Of a stretch of DNA of 39,413 nt, positions 15,966 to 24,661 are shown piece by piece (the first letter of the stretch is position 1; every line of letters begins with the position of its first letter). The translations under genes and the position numbers were made by a program. Source of the DNA: Pontimonas sp. (lineage in GTDB: Bacteria > Actinomycetota > Actinomycetes > Actinomycetales > Microbacteriaceae); the NCBI GenBank assembly GCA_021741925.1, contig JAIOWW010000001.1, forward strand, positions 1-39,413, in the 5' to 3' direction. The notes beneath the pieces were generated by a model, which worked only from the letters and a program-made list of their open reading frames with translations, was not told the DNA's origin and made no database searches.

Positions 15966-16115
15966 AACGACCTCCCGCCGTGTTGAGGTCAGTGTAAAGC
16001 GCGGGTTTGGTGCGCATGGGTGTTTTGTGCGCCATCCTGGTGCGTCTTTTTCGGATGTTGCGCAACTTTATTGCGTGAACCCAGAATCCTGGGGAATAGA
16101 GCAGACTATTCCCTC

Positions 16116-17042
16116 GTGAGTGAAGTTTTCGTGGGGTTCGCGATCGTGACTCTTGTTGTTGCCACCGGTTATCTGACCGGTCGCAGCACAATCTTGGGTC
16201 CCACCGCCCTGGATGTTCTTTCCAAGGCAGCGTTTTTTGTGTTTTCCCCCGCCCTCCTTTTTATTGTGTTGGGTGACGCGGATATTCAGGTGTTGTTCTC
16301 CGCACTGCTCCCGGTATCAGCTGCCGCAGCCACTGTTGCGCTTGTCGTTTACGTCGTCGTTGCGCGACTAGCGAGAGTGAGAGGTGCTGGCAGGCTCACC
16401 GTCGGGGGGCTTGCCGCCTCCTACGTGAACTCCAACAACATTGGATTGCCCTTGGCCGCCTACATTTTGGGCGACCCAGCACTTGCTGCGCCGGTGCTGT
16501 TGTTTCAGCTGATTGTGATGTCGCCCATAGCCCTCACGATTCTGGACTTTAGCCATCAGGGTTCGCTTTCCGCCCGTCGCATCCTCTCCGGTCCGATCCG
16601 CAATCCATTGATTATTGGTTCGATGCTGGGCGTCCTGGTCTCCTGGTCCCAGGTCCAACTTCCCGACATCGTTCACGAACCTCTGGAACTGCTGGGGCAG
16701 GCAGCGGTGCCGACTTTGCTCTTTGCACTTGGTCTGTCGCTGGCATCCCAGCGTCTCTGGGAAGCACAGGAGTATCGAGTGGAGATTGCGGTGGCAGCAA
16801 TCGTCAAACTGATGGTGATGCCCTTGATCGCCTGGCTTCTAGGGGTTTTCGTATTCTCTTTGGCGCCTCACGCACTGTTCACGGTGGTGATTCTCGCGGC
16901 GTTGCCGAGTGCGCAAAATGTCTTCAACTATTCCCAGCGCTATGGCGTGGCCACGCCACTAGCCCGCGATTCGGTGGTTCTTACGACGTTGCTGTCATTG
17001 CCCATTCTGATGGGCTTGGCCTTCCTATTGGCTCCGCTCTAG
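16116..17042 (+). CDS. AEC-family transporter (auxin efflux carrier-like)
   Basis: Membrane permease of the AEC family, ten helices expected; members export small organic acids or amino-acid-like solutes, but the substrate here is unknown. Motifs include the N-terminal helix pair ending in GYLTGRS, the broken-helix segment YVNSNNIGLPLAAYILGD (a family hallmark) and the C-terminal ILAALPSAQNVFNYSQRYG. The GTG at 16116 is chosen (308 residues) because it begins directly at the first helix; the frame is open upstream to 16020 but encodes no helix and would enter the promoter region. The stop overlaps the xth stop as CTAG. Confidence 0.87.
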   Translation: MSEVFVGFAIVTLVVATGYLTGRSTILGPTALDVLSKAAFFVFSPALLFIVLGDADIQVLFSALLPVSAAAATVALVVYVVVARLARVRGAGRLTVGGLAASYVNSNNIGLPLAAYILGDPALAAPVLLFQLIVMSPIALTILDFSHQGSLSARRILSGPIRNPLIIGSMLGVLVSWSQVQLPDIVHEPLELLGQAAVPTLLFALGLSLASQRLWEAQEYRVEIAVAAIVKLMVMPLIAWLLGVFVFSLAPHALFTVVILAALPSAQNVFNYSQRYGVATPLARDSVVLTTLLSLPILMGLAFLLAPL

Positions 17043-17872
17043 AAAACCATCGGGCGATCGAAGTCGTCCTCTGCGCCCACCTCGATGACTACGGGAACGT
17101 GATCGCTCGGGCCATCACCCTGTCGTTGGTCGCGCTCAATGGATGCGTGGGTGACCTGCGAGGCAAAGCTTTCTGAGCCAAAGATGAAGTCAATCCGCAT
17201 GCCGTGATCTTTCGGGAACTTGCCTTGCTTGTAGTCCCAGTAGGTATAGCCGGAGGGAACCAGCGGGCGAACGGTGTCGTGAAGTCCAGCGTGATCCAGG
17301 AAAGCTTGCAGCGCGTTGCGCTCTCGTTCTGAAGTGTGGGTGGTTCCGGGAACTAAGAACGCTGGGTCGCCGACGTCAGAGTCGAGAGGGGCGATGTTGA
17401 AATCTCCACCGATTGCGACCGGGAGAGCCCCCGGTTTCCCCTGATAAGTGCGATAGTGCTCCCCCAAGGCCTCCAGCCAGCGGAGTTTGTACTCGAGGTG
17501 GGGGTCATCGAGTGCGCGACCGTTGGGAACATAGACCGAACAGAGGCGCATACCGTCCACTGTCGCGGAAATTGCGCGGGCTTCTTTCGCGGGTTCTTCT
17601 TCGGGGTTCTTCGTGAATCCTGGCATTCCGGCGAAACCCTGTTCAATGTCGTGCAGGGGAAGCCGAGACGCTATCCCGACGCCATTCCACTGGTTGAGCC
17701 CAAAGTGGGCGACCTCATACCCCGCACCCTCGAAATCCTCGAGAGGAAACTGGTCATCTCGGCATTTTGTTTCTTGCATCAACACGACATCGATATCGGC
17801 GTTGTGAAGAAAATCAATCACGAATGCTTTCCTGGTTCGAATGGAGTTGACGTTCCAGGTCGCGATTCTCAT
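17039..17872 (-). CDS. xth: Exodeoxyribonuclease III
   Basis: Mg-dependent AP endonuclease / 3'-5' exonuclease of base-excision repair. The 277-residue protein has all catalytic blocks of the family: IATWNVNSIR, MQETKC with metal-binding E34, GGDFNIAP, the RIDFIFGS block and the terminal PSDHVPVVIE with the catalytic Asp-His pair. The ATG lies 6 nt after TAGGCT (17884-17879, minus strand) and lacks a Shine-Dalgarno, so it is probably leaderless. It diverges from pyrE across only 35 bp and converges on the AEC gene with a 4-nt CTAG overlap. Confidence 0.95.
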   Translation of the reverse strand: MRIATWNVNSIRTRKAFVIDFLHNADIDVVLMQETKCRDDQFPLEDFEGAGYEVAHFGLNQWNGVGIASRLPLHDIEQGFAGMPGFTKNPEEEPAKEARAISATVDGMRLCSVYVPNGRALDDPHLEYKLRWLEALGEHYRTYQGKPGALPVAIGGDFNIAPLDSDVGDPAFLVPGTTHTSERERNALQAFLDHAGLHDTVRPLVPSGYTYWDYKQGKFPKDHGMRIDFIFGSESFASQVTHASIERDQRQGDGPSDHVPVVIEVGAEDDFDRPMVF

Positions 17873-17878
17873 GAAGCA

Positions 17879-17901
17879 AGCCTAAAGCGCGGAGCTAGAC
17901 T
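17879..17901. promoter_or_regulatory. Back-to-back leaderless promoters for xth and pyrE
   Basis: TAGGCT on the minus strand (17884-17879) is 6 nt before the xth ATG, and TAGACT on the plus strand (17896-17901) is 6 nt before the pyrE GTG. Only 11 bp separate the hexamers. Neither has a recognisable consensus -35. The two polymerase footprints must overlap. Confidence 0.6.
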
Positions 17902-17907
17902 GGTGCT

Positions 17908-18453
17908 GTGGCCAGCGCGAGAGAACAGCTCATCAAGTTCATCTCCGAGGAAGCTGTTCACCACGGCGATTTCACTCTGACCAGTGGACAAAAGGCGACC
18001 TTTTACATCGACCTTCGCCAGGTAAGCCTCGATCATCGAGTCTCTCCACTGATCGGCGAGGTGATGCTCGAATTACTGGACGAGTTTGAACCCATTGACG
18101 CCATTGGGGGGCTCACGATGGGAGCTGATCCCATCGCCACCGCGATCATGCATCGCGGAGTACTCGCCGGAAAGACCTATGACGCACTCGTGGTGCGTAA
18201 GGAACCCAAAGATCACGGCAGGGGGCGCCAAATCGAGGGGCCAGATGTCCGAGGAAAGCGCATCATCGTGGTAGAGGACACCTCCACCACAGGCGGGTCA
18301 CCTTTGACTGCGGCCCGAGCGATTGAAAAAGCGGGAGGCGAAGTGGTGGCTGTGTGTGTGGTGGTGGATCGCAACACTGGGGCTGACCGCGTGATTGAAG
18401 AAGCCGGGTACCCCTACCGAGCCGCTCTGGGACTTGGTGACCTGGGTTTGTGA
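17908..18453 (+). CDS. pyrE: Orotate phosphoribosyltransferase
   Basis: Transfers phosphoribosyl from PRPP to orotate, making OMP in de novo pyrimidine synthesis. The 181-residue protein has the phosphoribosyltransferase PRPP loop VVEDTSTTGGS and the OPRT pattern FTLTSGQKATFYIDLRQVSL near the N-terminus, plus the flexible-loop segment RKEPKDHGRG. The GTG start is preceded at 6 nt by TAGACT and by no Shine-Dalgarno. The following membrane-protein gene starts immediately after its stop (TGAATG). It is separate from the other pyr genes in this window. Confidence 0.95.
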   Translation: MASAREQLIKFISEEAVHHGDFTLTSGQKATFYIDLRQVSLDHRVSPLIGEVMLELLDEFEPIDAIGGLTMGADPIATAIMHRGVLAGKTYDALVVRKEPKDHGRGRQIEGPDVRGKRIIVVEDTSTTGGSPLTAARAIEKAGGEVVAVCVVVDRNTGADRVIEEAGYPYRAALGLGDLGL

Positions 18454-19062
18454 ATGACTGACCAGATCGAGCGCGAGAGCACACCCCCAAAACCCCGCCT
18501 CACAGACACCCCTCGTGGCCAGACTATTTTCGTGAGCCTCTGGGTGATCGGAACACTCGTCACTCTGGGAGTGTGGGTTGTGGCCTTTCTCTGGGGTCAG
18601 AGCGTGGGGGCACCCCAGGAAGACGTAGTTGTCGAGGTCGTGGACACGGCACCACCCGAGGTGGAATTCCCCGATTTGAGCCCACCCAGCCTCGCTCCAG
18701 GGACATGGGAGTGGCGTGAACTTCGTGGCGGGGAGTGCCTCACCCCGTTCTCTGATGCATTCGCCGAGGAGTTCCAGGTGGTGGGATGCAGCTCTCCCCA
18801 CGCAGCTCAACTAGTGCACGCAGAACTTCTCTCCGTGGACCCGGAGGAGCCCTACCCCGGTGATGCAGCTGTTCTCGCAGCAGCGCGCGAAGCGTGTGAT
18901 GTTCGCGATCTGATTGACATCGAGGTCGCCAAGAATTACAGCGACTTGCGCACTTCTTACGCTTACCCCGTGAGTAGTGCTCAGTGGGATGTCGGCGAGC
19001 GAGGGGTCTACTGCTTTGTCTATTCCGAGAGCGGGGAGACCTTCACGACGTCTCTGCGTTAG
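18454..19062 (+). CDS. Membrane-anchored septum-formation-like protein
   Basis: Function not established. The 202-residue protein has a Pro/Arg-rich cytosolic N-terminus, one transmembrane helix at about residues 27-49, a short acidic/Pro linker and an extracellular domain with four cysteines. The arrangement GECL...VGCSSPHAAQLVHAE resembles the actinobacterial septum-formation domain, where a Cys-x-x-x-His-like block follows an anchor helix; this assignment is tentative. It begins directly after the pyrE stop, so it is probably translated from the pyrE mRNA. Its TTAG end overlaps the methyltransferase stop by 4 nt. Confidence 0.65.
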   Translation: MTDQIERESTPPKPRLTDTPRGQTIFVSLWVIGTLVTLGVWVVAFLWGQSVGAPQEDVVVEVVDTAPPEVEFPDLSPPSLAPGTWEWRELRGGECLTPFSDAFAEEFQVVGCSSPHAAQLVHAELLSVDPEEPYPGDAAVLAAAREACDVRDLIDIEVAKNYSDLRTSYAYPVSSAQWDVGERGVYCFVYSESGETFTTSLR

Positions 19063-19904
19063 GACAGGTAAGGAGCAAGTCTTTGTTCCATGATGGCCAG
19101 AGCTTCGGGATTGGAATCCATGACCACAAACTTCCTGCCCAACTCTCCAGCTGCATGGCCCGTGGTGCCACTACCCGCGAACGGGTCCAGCACCCAGTCC
19201 CCTGGCCTGGATGAGGCTCGAATAATGCGCGTGAGGATACCTAAGGGCTTTTGCGTGGCATAGCCGGTCTTTTCTTTCCCGGTGGGGGACACAATCGTGT
19301 GCCACCAGACATCGGTGGGGAGTTTGCCTCTGGCGGCTTTCTCTGCGCTCACTAGGCCGGGAGCCATGTAGGGCTCACGGTCGATCTCGTCACTATTGAA
19401 AATGTAGGCCGCGGGATCTTTGACGTACACCAGGATGGTGTCGTGTTTTGTGGGCCAGCGAGTTTTTGACTTAGCGCCATAGTCGTAGGCCCAGATGATC
19501 TCGTTCAGAAAATGGTCACGACCGAAAATCTGGTCCAGCGCAACCTTCGCGTAGTGCACCTCTCGCCAATCAAGGTGGACATAGAGCGTGCCCTCGGGTG
19601 AGAGCAGGCGCCAGGCTTCGACCAACCTTGGCCCCAGAAATGCCCAGTAATCGGCGAAGGAATCGTCGTAACTGGTGATGGATTCCAGGGTGAAATCATA
19701 GGTGCGGCCGCCAAAACCGTGGCGAGAAGAATCCGATGACGCCACGACAGAGGAGGTGGTGCGTTGCTGGGTTCGACCGGTATTGAAGGGCGGATCCATG
19801 TAAATGAGAGTGAAGGCACCATCGGGCAGAGACTGCATCAACTCCAAATTGTCGCCTGCGAGAAGGCGTGAGGGGCCCTCGGGGCGAAAGTCGGAATCTG
19901 GCAC
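19059..19904 (-). CDS. Orphan DNA methyltransferase (beta-class, DPPF motif)
   Basis: SAM-dependent site-specific DNA methyltransferase, adenine-N6 or cytosine-N4. The catalytic motif IV MDPPFNTGR occurs near residue 37, followed by a target-recognition region, then the SAM-binding motif I LDPFAGSGTTGHAA near the C-terminus, preceded by the TQKP block. This motif order is that of the beta class. The 281-residue length is complete. No restriction endonuclease or specificity gene lies nearby, so it looks like a solitary regulatory or housekeeping methylase. The GTG start lies 7 nt after TAACCT (19917-19912, minus strand). The recognition site cannot be read from sequence. Confidence 0.9.
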   Translation of the reverse strand: MPDSDFRPEGPSRLLAGDNLELMQSLPDGAFTLIYMDPPFNTGRTQQRTTSSVVASSDSSRHGFGGRTYDFTLESITSYDDSFADYWAFLGPRLVEAWRLLSPEGTLYVHLDWREVHYAKVALDQIFGRDHFLNEIIWAYDYGAKSKTRWPTKHDTILVYVKDPAAYIFNSDEIDREPYMAPGLVSAEKAARGKLPTDVWWHTIVSPTGKEKTGYATQKPLGILTRIIRASSRPGDWVLDPFAGSGTTGHAAGELGRKFVVMDSNPEALAIMEQRLAPYLS

Positions 19905-19911
19905 AGGGGAC

Positions 19912-19936
19912 AGGTTATCGAAAGGGTGCCTAGGCT
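19912..19936. promoter_or_regulatory. Back-to-back leaderless promoters for the methyltransferase and trmH-like gene
   Basis: TAACCT on the minus strand (19917-19912) is 7 nt before the methyltransferase GTG; TAGGCT on the plus strand (19931-19936) is 6 nt before the RNA-methyltransferase GTG. The whole intergenic space is 38 bp and contains no Shine-Dalgarno on either side. Confidence 0.55.
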
Positions 19937-19942
19937 AGGTGG

Positions 19943-20581
19943 GTGCTGGAAGACAACCCCCATCCCGAAGCCACTACCTGGGGCGTGGGGCCGTGGCAAG
20001 GAGAGCGGCCGACGGGTGATCACTATGACCAGGAGTTATTGGACCAGGGTGACTCACGAAACGTTGTGGACAAATATCGATACTGGTCGATGGACGCGAT
20101 CATCGAGGATTTGAACACCAAACGGCACCCTTTTCATGTGGCGATCGAAAACTGGCAGCACGATTTGAACATCGGTTCCATCGTGCGTAGCGCCAATGCT
20201 TTTCTGGCTGACACCGTGCATATCGTCGGACGGAAGCGCTGGAATCGGCGAGGAGCGATGGTGACCGACCGGTATCAGCGGGTCATGCACCACCCCACGA
20301 TTGAGGATCTGGTGGGGTATGCCACGACCCATAACCTCCCGATTGTTGCGGTTGACAACGTGGAGGGCTCGAAGCCCATTGAAACGACAACCCTGCCCCG
20401 GGATTGCATCATCCTTTTTGGCCAAGAAGGACCGGGCCTTTCTCCCGAAGCACTACATGCGGCGGATATGGCCGTGGAAATCACCCAGTATGGGTCCACG
20501 CGTTCTCTCAATGCCAGCGCGGCAGCTGCCATCATCATGCACCGCTGGGTGATGACTCACGCCGATTTACCGGAGAGCTGA
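19943..20581 (+). CDS. TrmH/SpoU-family RNA methyltransferase
   Basis: SPOUT-class SAM-dependent enzyme that 2'-O-methylates tRNA or rRNA; the target is not determined. The 212-residue protein has the three family motifs: motif 1 NIGSIVRSANAF with the catalytic Arg, motif 2 LFGQEGPGLS and motif 3 SLNASAAAAIIMHRW, which form the SAM-binding knot. An N-terminal extension of about 60 residues precedes the catalytic domain. The GTG start sits 6 nt after TAGGCT. The stop TGA directly abuts the stop codon of the convergent histidine kinase gene. Confidence 0.9.
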   Translation: MLEDNPHPEATTWGVGPWQGERPTGDHYDQELLDQGDSRNVVDKYRYWSMDAIIEDLNTKRHPFHVAIENWQHDLNIGSIVRSANAFLADTVHIVGRKRWNRRGAMVTDRYQRVMHHPTIEDLVGYATTHNLPIVAVDNVEGSKPIETTTLPRDCIILFGQEGPGLSPEALHAADMAVEITQYGSTRSLNASAAAAIIMHRWVMTHADLPES

Positions 20582-22315
20582 CTATCTCGGTAGTGAGGAG
20601 CTCTCGAGGCGCACGAGCAACTGGGTGAGACCATTCGCGGTCCTCACCAGACTCCACTTGTCCGGGGCATAGAGATTGAGGTGGGCCGTGCCAAGCCCCG
20701 CCCTGCCGCTCTGCTTTGCCTCTCCATTGTTCTGAATCGTCACCATGAGTGCCCCTGGCTCACGAGAGAAGCCGATACGAATCCAATCCGCCTTCCCATG
20801 CCGGACAGCGTTGTTGACGGCATCGACGACGATGGTGTGAACCGCGGTCACATAAGCGTCTTCCACGGTGGAGAGAGGCTGATCGAGAGCGATGTCGACC
20901 AATGCGCCCCAGTTGTGCACGAATTTCTCGAGGTCAACCCGGGAATCTGCCGCGAGAGGAGTGACACCCTGCGATTCCTGGAGGATTTCTCGCAGGGACT
21001 GTATCTCGAGAGCTGCAGCACGAGTATTTCCGCGTGCTATCTGATCCTGAAGCTTCAAGATTGCTGCAAGGAAATTCCCTCTCACGTCGCCGTGGAGGCG
21101 GTTTGCGATTTTGTGTGAAAGGACTTTCAGTTGACTCTCCACGTGCAGCTTTTCCAGCGTGGTGCTGTCCAACGAGCGCTTGAGACTGGAGAGGATGCGT
21201 TCACGAGCACTTTCCACTGACGAAGGTAGAGCCGTGGATAGCGCCAAAAACACAGAGATAGCGTGAACGCTGACCACCCGCCACGGAAATTCCGCCTCTT
21301 GATCCCACGAATCTGCCAGAACAAGAAGGGGAATCGACGAAAAAACGAGAAAAGTCACCACAACAAGGAATGCGGGAACGGCGTATTTCTGAAGCGAGGG
21401 CAACAGCCAATTCCCGAGAGCCCCCACTGTCAGGGCGCTCGCCGTCCAGAGACCGACAAGCAGGGCGCCAACAGTTGGGTCAAACACTCGGTTGTACAAG
21501 AGGATGAACAGGAACGCACCGACAAGAACGAGGTACAGGAGTCGAAAAGGTCGAGTCGTTGCCCAGAGTTCCAGTATTTCCCGCAGCCGAATTCTTGGAG
21601 CTTCCGAGGGTGCGGCATCCCAGAGGTCTTGACTGATTCTTTGCCAGGTTGAATCGGAGAGCTCGCGCAGATCGTCCAGGGCGGGCAGCGCCTGAGAGTT
21701 CGAGGTCAGTGACTCCTCTAATTGATCGAGAGCGTCGATTGTTGCGTCGTTAGATTCTTTGAGCTTCTTGTCAACCTTCGCCACCAAAGCTTCTTGCATG
21801 GTCGCAACGGCAGCTCGGTGCGCGGAAAGCTGTTCTTCACCATGCAGCAAAACATCAAGGACCTGTGCGCGCGCAACTGAAAACCTCTCGATGGCTTCCA
21901 GAGCGTACGCTGCGACAGCGAACCCCGTAATCGCTATGAGAGCGGAAAAGACGATGCGCTGCTGTGTAGGGATGACATCCTCGAGACCAAACGCAGTGAG
22001 CCCGACCACAAGAACCACTGCTCTGGCCGCACCCGCCAGACCCCAGACGGCGATGACCAGCCCCAGAGGAGCTGGGTCTTGTGCACGGCGGCGCAGAACA
22101 GTCAGATGTGCGATCAGAAAAACAAATCCCAAGCCAACATGACCCATGGTCGCGACGACAGCAATACTCAGGGCGTTTTCCCATGACGCATACGTCACGT
22201 CCTCGTTGAAAAGAAATCCCAGAATCAAGAACGGTGAAGCCAACAGGTAGGCAGTCAGTGAAATCGCCCATCGACCTCGGACTCGAGATGATGCCTCGCC
22301 CCAGCGGCTCGCCAC
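20582..22315 (-). CDS. Membrane sensor histidine kinase with unusual kinase core
   Basis: Sensor half of a two-component system; the signal is unknown. The 577-residue protein has about four N-terminal helices (15-130), a cytosolic coiled linker (about 140-240), a second membrane bundle (about 250-365), a dimerisation helix with LHGDVRGNF, probably the phospho-accepting His by analogy with the LHDDVG block of NarX-type kinases, and a GHKL ATPase with N-box DAVNNAVRHGKAD and G2 box GLGTAHL. The G1 box reads QNNG where DNG/DDG is usual, so the adenine-contacting Asp appears replaced by Asn. The GTG start overlaps the regulator's TAG by 1 nt. Confidence 0.82.
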   Translation of the reverse strand: MASRWGEASSRVRGRWAISLTAYLLASPFLILGFLFNEDVTYASWENALSIAVVATMGHVGLGFVFLIAHLTVLRRRAQDPAPLGLVIAVWGLAGAARAVVLVVGLTAFGLEDVIPTQQRIVFSALIAITGFAVAAYALEAIERFSVARAQVLDVLLHGEEQLSAHRAAVATMQEALVAKVDKKLKESNDATIDALDQLEESLTSNSQALPALDDLRELSDSTWQRISQDLWDAAPSEAPRIRLREILELWATTRPFRLLYLVLVGAFLFILLYNRVFDPTVGALLVGLWTASALTVGALGNWLLPSLQKYAVPAFLVVVTFLVFSSIPLLVLADSWDQEAEFPWRVVSVHAISVFLALSTALPSSVESARERILSSLKRSLDSTTLEKLHVESQLKVLSHKIANRLHGDVRGNFLAAILKLQDQIARGNTRAAALEIQSLREILQESQGVTPLAADSRVDLEKFVHNWGALVDIALDQPLSTVEDAYVTAVHTIVVDAVNNAVRHGKADWIRIGFSREPGALMVTIQNNGEAKQSGRAGLGTAHLNLYAPDKWSLVRTANGLTQLLVRLESSSLPR

Positions 22316-22941
22316 TAGTTTGTGCCAATCATGTCGAAATAGGACTGAAGTAATGCGGCTCGTGAGTTCACACCTGGATGTTGAGCGATGCCCAGACGCT
22401 TCAACATCCTGTTGATCGTCTTCGAGATCGAGTCCTCTGTGACGGAGAGCTCCTCGGCAATGGCGTGGTTCGAGAGACCCTTCGCGACCAGACGGAGGAC
22501 TGCTATCTGGCCGGAGGTCAGATTGATGGAAGGAAGCTCACCTACCTCCGCTTTGGTGGCTTTGTCTATCGACACCGTTATTGCCTCTGCTAGTTGAGCA
22601 GTTGATTCCACCTGTTGCTTGATCAGATACACGACACCAGCGGGCGCACTCACGAGGCTTTCCGAGTGAAGCCGGGGGTCGCCGTATGCGCTGAGAACGA
22701 CTATGCCCAATTTGGGAAAGCTCGCTCGAAGGCTTTCTGCGATGTCAAGACCCGTGGGGCCTGGACCAAAATCTAGGTCGGTCACGAGAGCGTCGGGTTT
22801 GAGTTTTTTCACCAATGCCACAGCTTCTGCCGCAGTCTTGCCGCGACCCACGACGGAAATGCCATGGGACAGGAGTGAGTCGGATACTCCTTGAAGGGTC
22901 AAACTGTGGTCATCGGCAACCACCACGCTCAGAGTATTCAC
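22315..22941 (-). CDS. LuxR/NarL-type response regulator
   Basis: Transcription factor partner of the downstream kinase. Residues 1-125 form a receiver domain with the acidic pair ADD near residue 10, phospho-acceptor Asp in VTDLDFG (about residue 55) and the conserved Lys in YLIKQQ. The C-terminal LuxR helix-turn-helix includes LTSGQIAVLRLVAKGLSN and SISKTINRMLKRLGI. At 208 residues it is a complete NarL-type regulator. The GTG is 7 nt after CATACT (22954-22949, minus strand) and may be leaderless. Operon order is regulator then kinase. It diverges from purA across 107 bp; no target is evident. Confidence 0.9.
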   Translation of the reverse strand: MNTLSVVVADDHSLTLQGVSDSLLSHGISVVGRGKTAAEAVALVKKLKPDALVTDLDFGPGPTGLDIAESLRASFPKLGIVVLSAYGDPRLHSESLVSAPAGVVYLIKQQVESTAQLAEAITVSIDKATKAEVGELPSINLTSGQIAVLRLVAKGLSNHAIAEELSVTEDSISKTINRMLKRLGIAQHPGVNSRAALLQSYFDMIGTN

Positions 22942-23008
22942 GACTCCGAGTATGTCCCATGTAGGACTCTTGGAAGAAGTGAGAGGGGCCAGATTGTGGG
23001 GTAATCGG

Positions 23009-23014
23009 TAGACT
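23009..23014 (+). promoter_or_regulatory. Putative -10 box for purA
   Basis: TAGACT matches the hexamer seen before other genes in this window. Here it lies 34 nt before the ATG, and a Shine-Dalgarno AAAGGA is present, so purA would have a short conventional leader rather than a leaderless mRNA. Confidence 0.4.
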
Positions 23015-23048
23015 TGGCAAGTTGTTCAGGCCTTAGCAAAGGAAACCA

Positions 23049-24335
23049 ATGCCTGCCGTAGTGATTGTGGGAGCCCAATGGGGCGATGAGGGCAAAGGTA
23101 AAGCCACAGACCTCATCGCAGACCGCATCGACTATGTCGTCAAATTCAACGGGGGCAACAACGCCGGTCACACCGTCGTCATTGGCGACGAGAAATACGC
23201 ACTCCACCTGCTTCCCTCGGGAATCTTGACGCCTGGCGTCATTCCGGTCATTTCCAACGGTGTGGTCATTGACCCTGAGGTGTTGATTGAGGAGCTCGAC
23301 GCGCTGAGCGCCCGAGGAATTGATGTCTCGAAGCTGGTCATTAGCTCTCACGCCCACATCATCACTCAGTACCACCGCACGCTCGACAAAGTAACCGAGC
23401 GCTTCCTGGGGAAGCGCCAAATCGGCACCACGGGACGAGGAATTGGTCCCACCTATGCGGACAAGATCAACCGTGTCGGAATTCGAGTCCAGGACATTTT
23501 CGACGAAGGCATTCTGCGCCAGAAGGTCGAAGGCGCTCTCGATCAAAAAAACCACTTGTTGGTGAAGATCTATAACCGTCGCGCGATTGAAGTCGACGAG
23601 GTCGTGAACGACCTGCTGTCCTATGCACAACGACTCCGTCCGATGGTCCAGGACACCGCGCTGCTCTTACACACTGCCCTCGAAGAGGGAAAGACCGTCC
23701 TCTTTGAGGGTGGGCAGGCAACCATGTTGGATGTCGACCACGGAACCTATCCCTTTGTCACCTCCTCCAATGCCACCGCGGGCGGTGCGGCAACGGGAGC
23801 GGGTATCGCTCCGTGGCGTTTAGCAACAGTCATCGGGATTGTGAAGGCCTATACGACCCGTGTTGGCTCGGGGCCATTCCCCACAGAGCTCGATGACGAG
23901 TTCGGGGAGTTCTTGCGCAAGAACGGTCACGAGTTTGGCACGACAACTGGACGGCCCAGGCGCTGTGGGTGGTATGACGCCCCCATCGCCCGCTACAGCG
24001 CACGAATCAATGGTGTGACTGACTTTGTCCTCACCAAGCTCGACGTCCTCACCGGTCTTGAGAAGATCCCGGTGTGTGTTGCCTACGAGGTCGATGGTGA
24101 GCGTGTGGAAGAAATTCCGTGGTCGCAATCAGATTTTCATCACGCAAAGCCCATCTACGAATACTTCCCCGGGTGGAGCGAGGATATTTCCGGCGCGAGA
24201 GAGTTTGATGACCTCCCTCAAAACGCGCGCGATTATGTCCTCGCCGTCGAGGGCATGAGTGGCGCGCGGATCTCCGCGATCGGTGTGGGTCCGGCACGAG
24301 ACGCGATTATCACCCGTCACCCCCTGTTGGACTAG
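23049..24335 (+). CDS. purA: Adenylosuccinate synthetase
   Basis: Joins IMP and aspartate using GTP to form adenylosuccinate, the first AMP-specific step. The 428-residue protein has the GTP-binding loop WGDEGKGK at residues 11-18 with catalytic D13, the NNAGHTVV block carrying the catalytic His, the IMP-binding GTTGRGIGPTYADK segment and the C-terminal TTTGRPRRCGW motif. The start is supported by AAAGGA and by the invariant N-terminus. It lies apart from the other pur genes in the window, followed 32 nt later by chorismate mutase, which has its own start signal. Confidence 0.97.
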   Translation: MPAVVIVGAQWGDEGKGKATDLIADRIDYVVKFNGGNNAGHTVVIGDEKYALHLLPSGILTPGVIPVISNGVVIDPEVLIEELDALSARGIDVSKLVISSHAHIITQYHRTLDKVTERFLGKRQIGTTGRGIGPTYADKINRVGIRVQDIFDEGILRQKVEGALDQKNHLLVKIYNRRAIEVDEVVNDLLSYAQRLRPMVQDTALLLHTALEEGKTVLFEGGQATMLDVDHGTYPFVTSSNATAGGAATGAGIAPWRLATVIGIVKAYTTRVGSGPFPTELDDEFGEFLRKNGHEFGTTTGRPRRCGWYDAPIARYSARINGVTDFVLTKLDVLTGLEKIPVCVAYEVDGERVEEIPWSQSDFHHAKPIYEYFPGWSEDISGAREFDDLPQNARDYVLAVEGMSGARISAIGVGPARDAIITRHPLLD

Positions 24336-24367
24336 CACCGGGCTTGTCGGCTCGGTAGGGTCGCTCT

Positions 24368-24661
24368 ATGGATTCGATTCCCCCTGAGCTTCATCAGTTG
24401 CGCAAAAGCATTGACAACATTGATGCGGCACTCATCCATTTGCTTGCGGAGCGTTTTCGCACGACCCAGCAGGTCGGAAAGCTGAAGGCGGATCTCTCCA
24501 TGCCTCCCTCGGATCCTTCTCGCGAAGCTGCGCAGATTGAGCGTCTGAGGAATCTCGCGAAGGAGGCTGACTTGGATCCCGAATTCGCCGAAAAGTTTCT
24601 GGGATTCATCCTTGCTGAGGTGATTCAGCACCACCAGCAGTTAGCTGCTGGCGAGGGGTAA
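24368..24661 (+). CDS. Chorismate mutase (AroQ type)
   Basis: Small all-helical enzyme converting chorismate to prephenate for Phe/Tyr synthesis. The 97-residue protein matches the AroQ pattern: LRKSIDNIDAALIHLLAERF (Arg at the active site, about residues 12-31), a VGKLKAD block with the catalytic Lys, and the third helix ending in FLGFILAEVIQHHQQ. The ATG is 6 nt after TAGGGT (24356-24361) and has no Shine-Dalgarno, suggesting a leaderless mRNA rather than read-through from purA. The 3' end overlaps the convergent YqaJ-like gene by 21 nt. Confidence 0.9.
   Translation: MDSIPPELHQLRKSIDNIDAALIHLLAERFRTTQQVGKLKADLSMPPSDPSREAAQIERLRNLAKEADLDPEFAEKFLGFILAEVIQHHQQLAAGEG

Noticed and set aside
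16094..16111. Inverted repeat GAATAG-N6-CTATTC just before the AEC transporter start
   Set aside because: The 6-bp arms are short and a single copy; it could be an operator but there is no regulator nearby and no second copy to support it.
20065..20073. TGTGGACAA, a DnaA-box variant on the minus strand
   Set aside because: It lies inside the coding sequence of the trmH-like gene and is a single copy; chance is a sufficient explanation.
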